This document shows positions 38,119 to 40,559 of a stretch of 40,559 nt of DNA, piece by piece. Source of the DNA: Candidatus Sigynarchaeota archaeon (GTDB taxonomy: Archaea; Asgardarchaeota; Lokiarchaeia; Sigynarchaeales; Sigynarchaeaceae); contig JAUQYW010000116.1 of assembly GCA_030587525.1 (NCBI GenBank), positions 1 to 40,559 of the forward strand, given 5' to 3'. Under the pieces are notes generated by a model. It made no database searches. It saw nothing but the letters and a program-made list of their open reading frames with translations, and was not told the DNA's origin. Within the stretch, counting starts at the first letter, position 1; each line of letters opens with the position of its first letter. A program made the position numbers and the translations under genes.

Positions 38119-38139
38119 CCGCTGCGTATGCCCCGACCA

Positions 38140-38163
38140 TTTTTTATTTTCCCCCCTTTTTTT
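38140..38163 (+). terminator. oligo-T terminator of the giant gene
   Basis: Twenty-two nucleotides after the TGA (38116-38118) the plus strand carries two oligo-T runs (T6-A-T4, then T7) split by C6. Oligo-T tracts without a strong stem are the usual archaeal terminator. Confidence 0.7.
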
Positions 38164-38179
38164 CAGAAATTCTGCACGC

Positions 38180-38193
38180 CGAAACCTTTAAAA
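38180..38193 (+). promoter_or_regulatory. archaeal BRE/TATA promoter of the 324-aa gene
   Basis: CGAAAC (38180-38185) followed by CTTTAAAA (38186-38193) is a good match to an archaeal BRE plus TATA box. Transcription would start about 25 nt downstream, near 38215-38218. This leaves a leader of roughly 15 nt with GAAGTGA (38217-38223) as a weak ribosome binding site, 7 nt before the ATG at 38231. Confidence 0.7.
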
Positions 38194-38230
38194 CCGTATA
38201 TTTTGCTAGTAGCATTGAAGTGAATCACGA

Positions 38231-39205
38231 ATGACGGGGTCGAACATGGCTGAACGGCGGCTGGAAAAATTATCACCCATCGATATCTTGCGCCAGCTCG
38301 GCTTTTCGAGCGTTCAAGATTTCATAGACAACCACATCTCCAAGAACTCGTCGATTTGGGAGTTCGAAGTGCTCGCATTTCCAGAATTCTTCACGCCCGA
38401 CGAGAGAAAGGACATCAAGAAGGCTGCCATGAAACCGAGCTCCTCGGACATCCATTTCAAGGACGATGTCTTTTTCGCAGCCTACGAGCTCACCTACCGC
38501 CGCCACTACGAGATGGAGGACAGTTGGAACGCCATGCTCGCCGACCCCGATTTCCCGATGTATGAGCTCGATGCTATCGGCGCACACGGCGACGACGGGT
38601 CCATGACCTTGGAAGATATGGAGTACGCCATGCTCGCCATTGCCGACGACGAGTTCTTCACGAAACCTGTGGACAACACGGAGTGGGCCTACAAGGGCAA
38701 CTGGATCATCGACTGGCGGACGCGGTTCGGCCACCGCTCTGACGTGGACATCGGCTTGCGCCGCACGATCACGAAGGCCAACTGGAAGGCTGTCCGGGAG
38801 CGCATCACCGAGATTGCCGCCGCGAACGCGGTGGTCGACGCGGCAACGCGGAAACGCCTTTGCGGTGATGAAGCCCGCGAACCCCAGCGGCATAAGTTTT
38901 ACGAGGAGATCAAGGCCGCGGGCATCGACATTGAGGAGTTAAATGGTCTGGCGACACAAACCTGGCTACCATACATACTGGCGAGAGTTGGCAAGCCCGT
39001 GCTCGACCGGATACCCGGCAAGGGACCTCGATATGTCGAGGACCTAGCCGATGGATTCTACGTGCTGCCGGGCACGCCGCTCGCCCTCCGCCCCGACTTC
39101 CCGAAGCCCATCGTCCCGCTGCCGCCGAAAACGGAGCCAGCATGGAAGCAAGCAGCGAAAGTCGCCGCCGCAAAGAAGCACCGACGCAGAAAACGACACC
39201 ATTAA
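38231..39205 (+). CDS. hypothetical soluble protein with basic C-terminal tail
   Basis: A 324-aa protein I do not recognise. There is no signal peptide or membrane segment, so it is probably cytosolic. Residues ~10-45 are helical (SPIDILRQLGFSSVQDF). The middle is acidic and rich in aromatic residues (EMEDSWNAML; TLEDMEYAMLAIADDEFF; NWIIDWRTRFGHRSDVDIGL). Residues ~180-240 are helical and charged. The end is proline-rich (KPIVPLPPKTEP), then strongly basic (KKHRRRKRHH), as in nucleic-acid- or surface-binding tails. It has its own promoter, so it is probably not part of the giant-gene operon, and it converges on secY. An ATG at 38246 is an alternative start; 38231 is kept because of the weak ribosome binding site. 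Function is unknown. Confidence 0.8.
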   Translation: MTGSNMAERRLEKLSPIDILRQLGFSSVQDFIDNHISKNSSIWEFEVLAFPEFFTPDERKDIKKAAMKPSSSDIHFKDDVFFAAYELTYRRHYEMEDSWNAMLADPDFPMYELDAIGAHGDDGSMTLEDMEYAMLAIADDEFFTKPVDNTEWAYKGNWIIDWRTRFGHRSDVDIGLRRTITKANWKAVRERITEIAAANAVVDAATRKRLCGDEAREPQRHKFYEEIKAAGIDIEELNGLATQTWLPYILARVGKPVLDRIPGKGPRYVEDLADGFYVLPGTPLALRPDFPKPIVPLPPKTEPAWKQAAKVAAAKKHRRRKRHH

Positions 39206-39342
39206 AAGTTTCACCTAGCCTTCTTGGTGGAGGAAACCCGTGGAAGAAATGGCATCAAGAGGGCGGTTTCTTTGCCCTGCCGTTGTTATTCGCTTCCTGG
39301 TGTGCCTTAGAAAGCCTAAAGACACAATCTCATTTAGTGAAT

Positions 39343-39380
39343 AATATCGAATATCGTACAATATCGTCCGCGATATTGTA
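39343..39380 (+). repeat. AATATCG cluster with a perfect 10-bp inverted repeat
   Basis: Three direct AATATCG copies start at 39343, 39350 and 39360. The last forms the left arm of a perfect inverted repeat TACAATATCG / CGATATTGTA (39357-39366 and 39371-39380) with a 4-nt loop (TCCG). It lies between convergent genes and may be a hairpin in transcripts from either side or a protein-binding site. Confidence 0.7.
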
Positions 39381-39382
39381 GA

Positions 39383-39410
39383 CATCCAGGTCCAGGCACA
39401 AGCCTGGATG
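39383..39410 (+). terminator. hairpin between convergent genes
   Basis: CATCCAGG (39383-39390) pairs perfectly with CCTGGATG (39403-39410) across a 12-nt loop. It lies 3 nt after the AATATCG hairpin. Together they probably separate transcripts from the two converging genes, but no plus-strand oligo-T follows directly, so a terminator role is uncertain. Confidence 0.4.
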
Positions 39411-39426
39411 CATGATTTCTAAGAAT

Positions 39427-39451
39427 TATAGAAAAATAGGAAATTGAAAAA
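39427..39451 (-). terminator. oligo-T terminator of secY
   Basis: Read on the minus strand, the 35 nt after the secY stop codon (39461-39463) contain repeated short T-runs (complement of GAAAAATAGG and AAATTGAAAA). This fits an archaeal oligo-T terminator. Confidence 0.55.
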
Positions 39452-39460
39452 TGAAGCTGA

Positions 39461-40559
39461 TCAATCCAGGCCAAGGAATCCACGCAAGGCGGGATACTGT
39501 TCGGCGGCCGCTTCTTTGCTGATTTGCTCGGCGTAATTATGCATGATACCTACGGTCAAGAGAATTCCGGTGCCGCTACCGAGTGCATTGAACGCGTCCG
39601 CCACGAATGCCAAGACTGCGACGATGATACCACAGAGAATCGTGAGCGTAGGGATATATCGCTTGAGGATCCGTTCGATTGGCTTCGCCGACTTGCGGAA
39701 ACCCGGGATCGACATGCCGCTATCGAGGATCTGCTGGGCAATATCACGGGGCGCCAATCCACTCACATCAACCCAGATCTGGCCGAAATAAATGCACAAG
39801 AACAGGAAGATGACAAAGTAGACGATGGCATGTATTGGGTCGCCTGCCACCGCCTCCAATCCACGCGGCGGCGTGAGGTAATAGATCAACCCCCCCGTGA
39901 ACTGGAACTGCTGACTCGAACCGGCTGTATAATCCGCGGGATATGACCCTATCAAGTTCAAGATAAACCACAACACCGGGTTATCTGACTCCGCTTTTGG
40001 GCGCAGCGCCGAGTTCGGCCCCGCGAGGAGCTGGCCGAAGAACAGCACGTTCGCATACAATGCCTGGGCCAGGATCACGGGGATGTTCGACACGTACATC
40101 AGCTTGATGGGATATTTTCCGGCAAATCCTCGATACCCGGAATATTGCAGCGGGATCTCCACGCGTATGGTTTCCGAGTACACGACGATGAAAAAGATGC
40201 CGGTCGTGAGAAACACCCCCGTCATGGTCGGCAAGTTGCCCGGGCGCACGAAACTTGCCCCGACATCGTTGTTCCCGATGGATTGGAAGAAGGCAATGAC
40301 CGCCCCGTGCATATATCCATCTTGTCCTTGGGCTGGGAAAAAGCTGAAGGCACTCCACAAGATCTGGCCGGCGACGCCTGCTGCGATAAACAACGAGACA
40401 CCGCTGCCGATGCCCCATCCTTTCTGGATGACCTCATCGAGCAAAATGATGATGACGCCCGAGGCCATGAGTTGCAAGAAGATGATCGTGATAGCGCCCA
40501 TGCTAAGATTCGTGCCGAACGCTCCTGCCATTAAATACGCGATAATCTGGAACACGGTC
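39461..40559 (-). CDS. secY: SecY/Sec61-alpha protein-conducting channel (N-terminus outside window)
   Basis: SecY forms the pore of the Sec translocon that exports and inserts membrane proteins. The frame stays open to the window edge, so about 120 N-terminal residues (first helices and plug) are missing; the GTG at 40555 is internal. Archaeal SecY signatures run in order: ILLDEVIQKGWGIGSGVSLF, YSETIRVEIPL, KYPIKLMYVSNIPVILAQAL, DPIHAIVYF, GFRKSAKPIERILKRYIP (cytosolic loop that contacts the ribosome) and GSGTGILLTVGI. Compared with Methanocaldococcus jannaschii SecY as I recall it, the external loop after NVLFFGQLLAG is about 25 residues longer. The gene converges with the 324-aa gene. Its product would also export the giant protein, though the adjacency may be coincidental. 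Confidence 0.97.
   Translation of the reverse strand, partial: TVFQIIAYLMAGAFGTNLSMGAITIIFLQLMASGVIIILLDEVIQKGWGIGSGVSLFIAAGVAGQILWSAFSFFPAQGQDGYMHGAVIAFFQSIGNNDVGASFVRPGNLPTMTGVFLTTGIFFIVVYSETIRVEIPLQYSGYRGFAGKYPIKLMYVSNIPVILAQALYANVLFFGQLLAGPNSALRPKAESDNPVLWFILNLIGSYPADYTAGSSQQFQFTGGLIYYLTPPRGLEAVAGDPIHAIVYFVIFLFLCIYFGQIWVDVSGLAPRDIAQQILDSGMSIPGFRKSAKPIERILKRYIPTLTILCGIIVAVLAFVADAFNALGSGTGILLTVGIMHNYAEQISKEAAAEQYPALRGFLGLD

Noticed and set aside
31627..38118. Toxin, intein/Hint or metalloprotease domain at the C-terminus
   Set aside because: No HExxH motif, no recognisable Hint blocks and no known toxin signature were seen, so a polymorphic-toxin reading is not supported by motifs.
38020..38118. 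C-terminal Pro/Ser/Thr tail as a cell-wall sorting signal
   Set aside because: There is no LPXTG- or PGF-type motif and no terminal hydrophobic helix with basic end, so sortase or archaeosortase processing is unlikely.
39142..39381. 79-codon plus-strand frame across the end of the 324-aa gene
   Set aside because: It overlaps the end of that gene in another frame and has no start signal or domain; treated as chance.
39524..39946. Plus-strand open frame opposite secY
   Set aside because: It is the antisense of a well-supported SecY sequence and has no protein-like features.
1..40559. CRISPR arrays, rRNA genes, tRNA genes and insertion sequences
   Set aside because: No regularly spaced identical repeats, no rRNA or tRNA-like arms and no transposase frame were noticed; faint tRNAs cannot be excluded without a scan.

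Overview
The window looks archaeal. The clearest marker is a SecY/Sec61-alpha translocon subunit of archaeal type at the right edge on the minus strand, with motifs such as KYPIKLMYVSNIPVILAQAL, DPIHAIVY and GFRKSAKPIE. Supporting signs are a BRE/TATA-like promoter at 38180-38193, oligo-T terminators, and NosD-like beta-helix surface proteins rich in N-glycosylation sequons. GC content is roughly 50%. An Asgard or related lineage would fit the style of the surface proteins, but nothing here proves a phylum.

Layout. (1) 2-577, plus strand: the C-terminal end of a protein cut by the window edge, with a winged-helix domain. (2) 578-742: short intergenic region with three tandem CCGTCCCA-like units and a Shine-Dalgarno site. 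(3) 743-2056: 437-aa membrane protein with a signal/anchor, an extracellular parallel beta-helix, one transmembrane helix and a cytosolic PH/GRAM-like domain. (4) 2110-38118: one uninterrupted frame encoding a protein of about 12,000 residues (roughly 1.3 MDa), almost 90% of the window. (5) 38140-38230: oligo-T terminator, then a promoter. (6) 38231-39205: unrecognised 324-aa soluble protein with a basic tail. (7) 39206-39460: convergent intergenic region with two hairpins, an AATATCG cluster and a terminator. (8) 39461-40559, minus strand: secY, lacking its N-terminus.

The giant protein has an N-terminal polytopic membrane domain of about ten hydrophobic segments. Its charge pattern places everything after residue ~380 outside the cell. 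The ectodomain of about 9,100 residues is a chain of beta modules: jelly-roll-like regions, ten Ig-like repeats at a near-constant 309-bp spacing, an FG-GAP-like propeller, two lamin-tail domains, four diverged copies of one beta-sandwich module, LamG/concanavalin-like domains, alpha-macroglobulin-like Ig domains and acidic DxDxDG calcium-binding-type motifs. Near residue 9,510 a glycine-rich hydrophobic hairpin returns to the membrane. The last ~2,160 residues (a helical part, then a mixed part) contain no N-x-S/T sequon by eye, although the preceding ectodomain is full of them. I read this as a possible change of compartment. Genes 3 and 4 are 53 nt apart with matching ribosome binding sites, so they are probably an operon for a two-component cell-surface assembly. 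This pair is the most unusual thing in the window.
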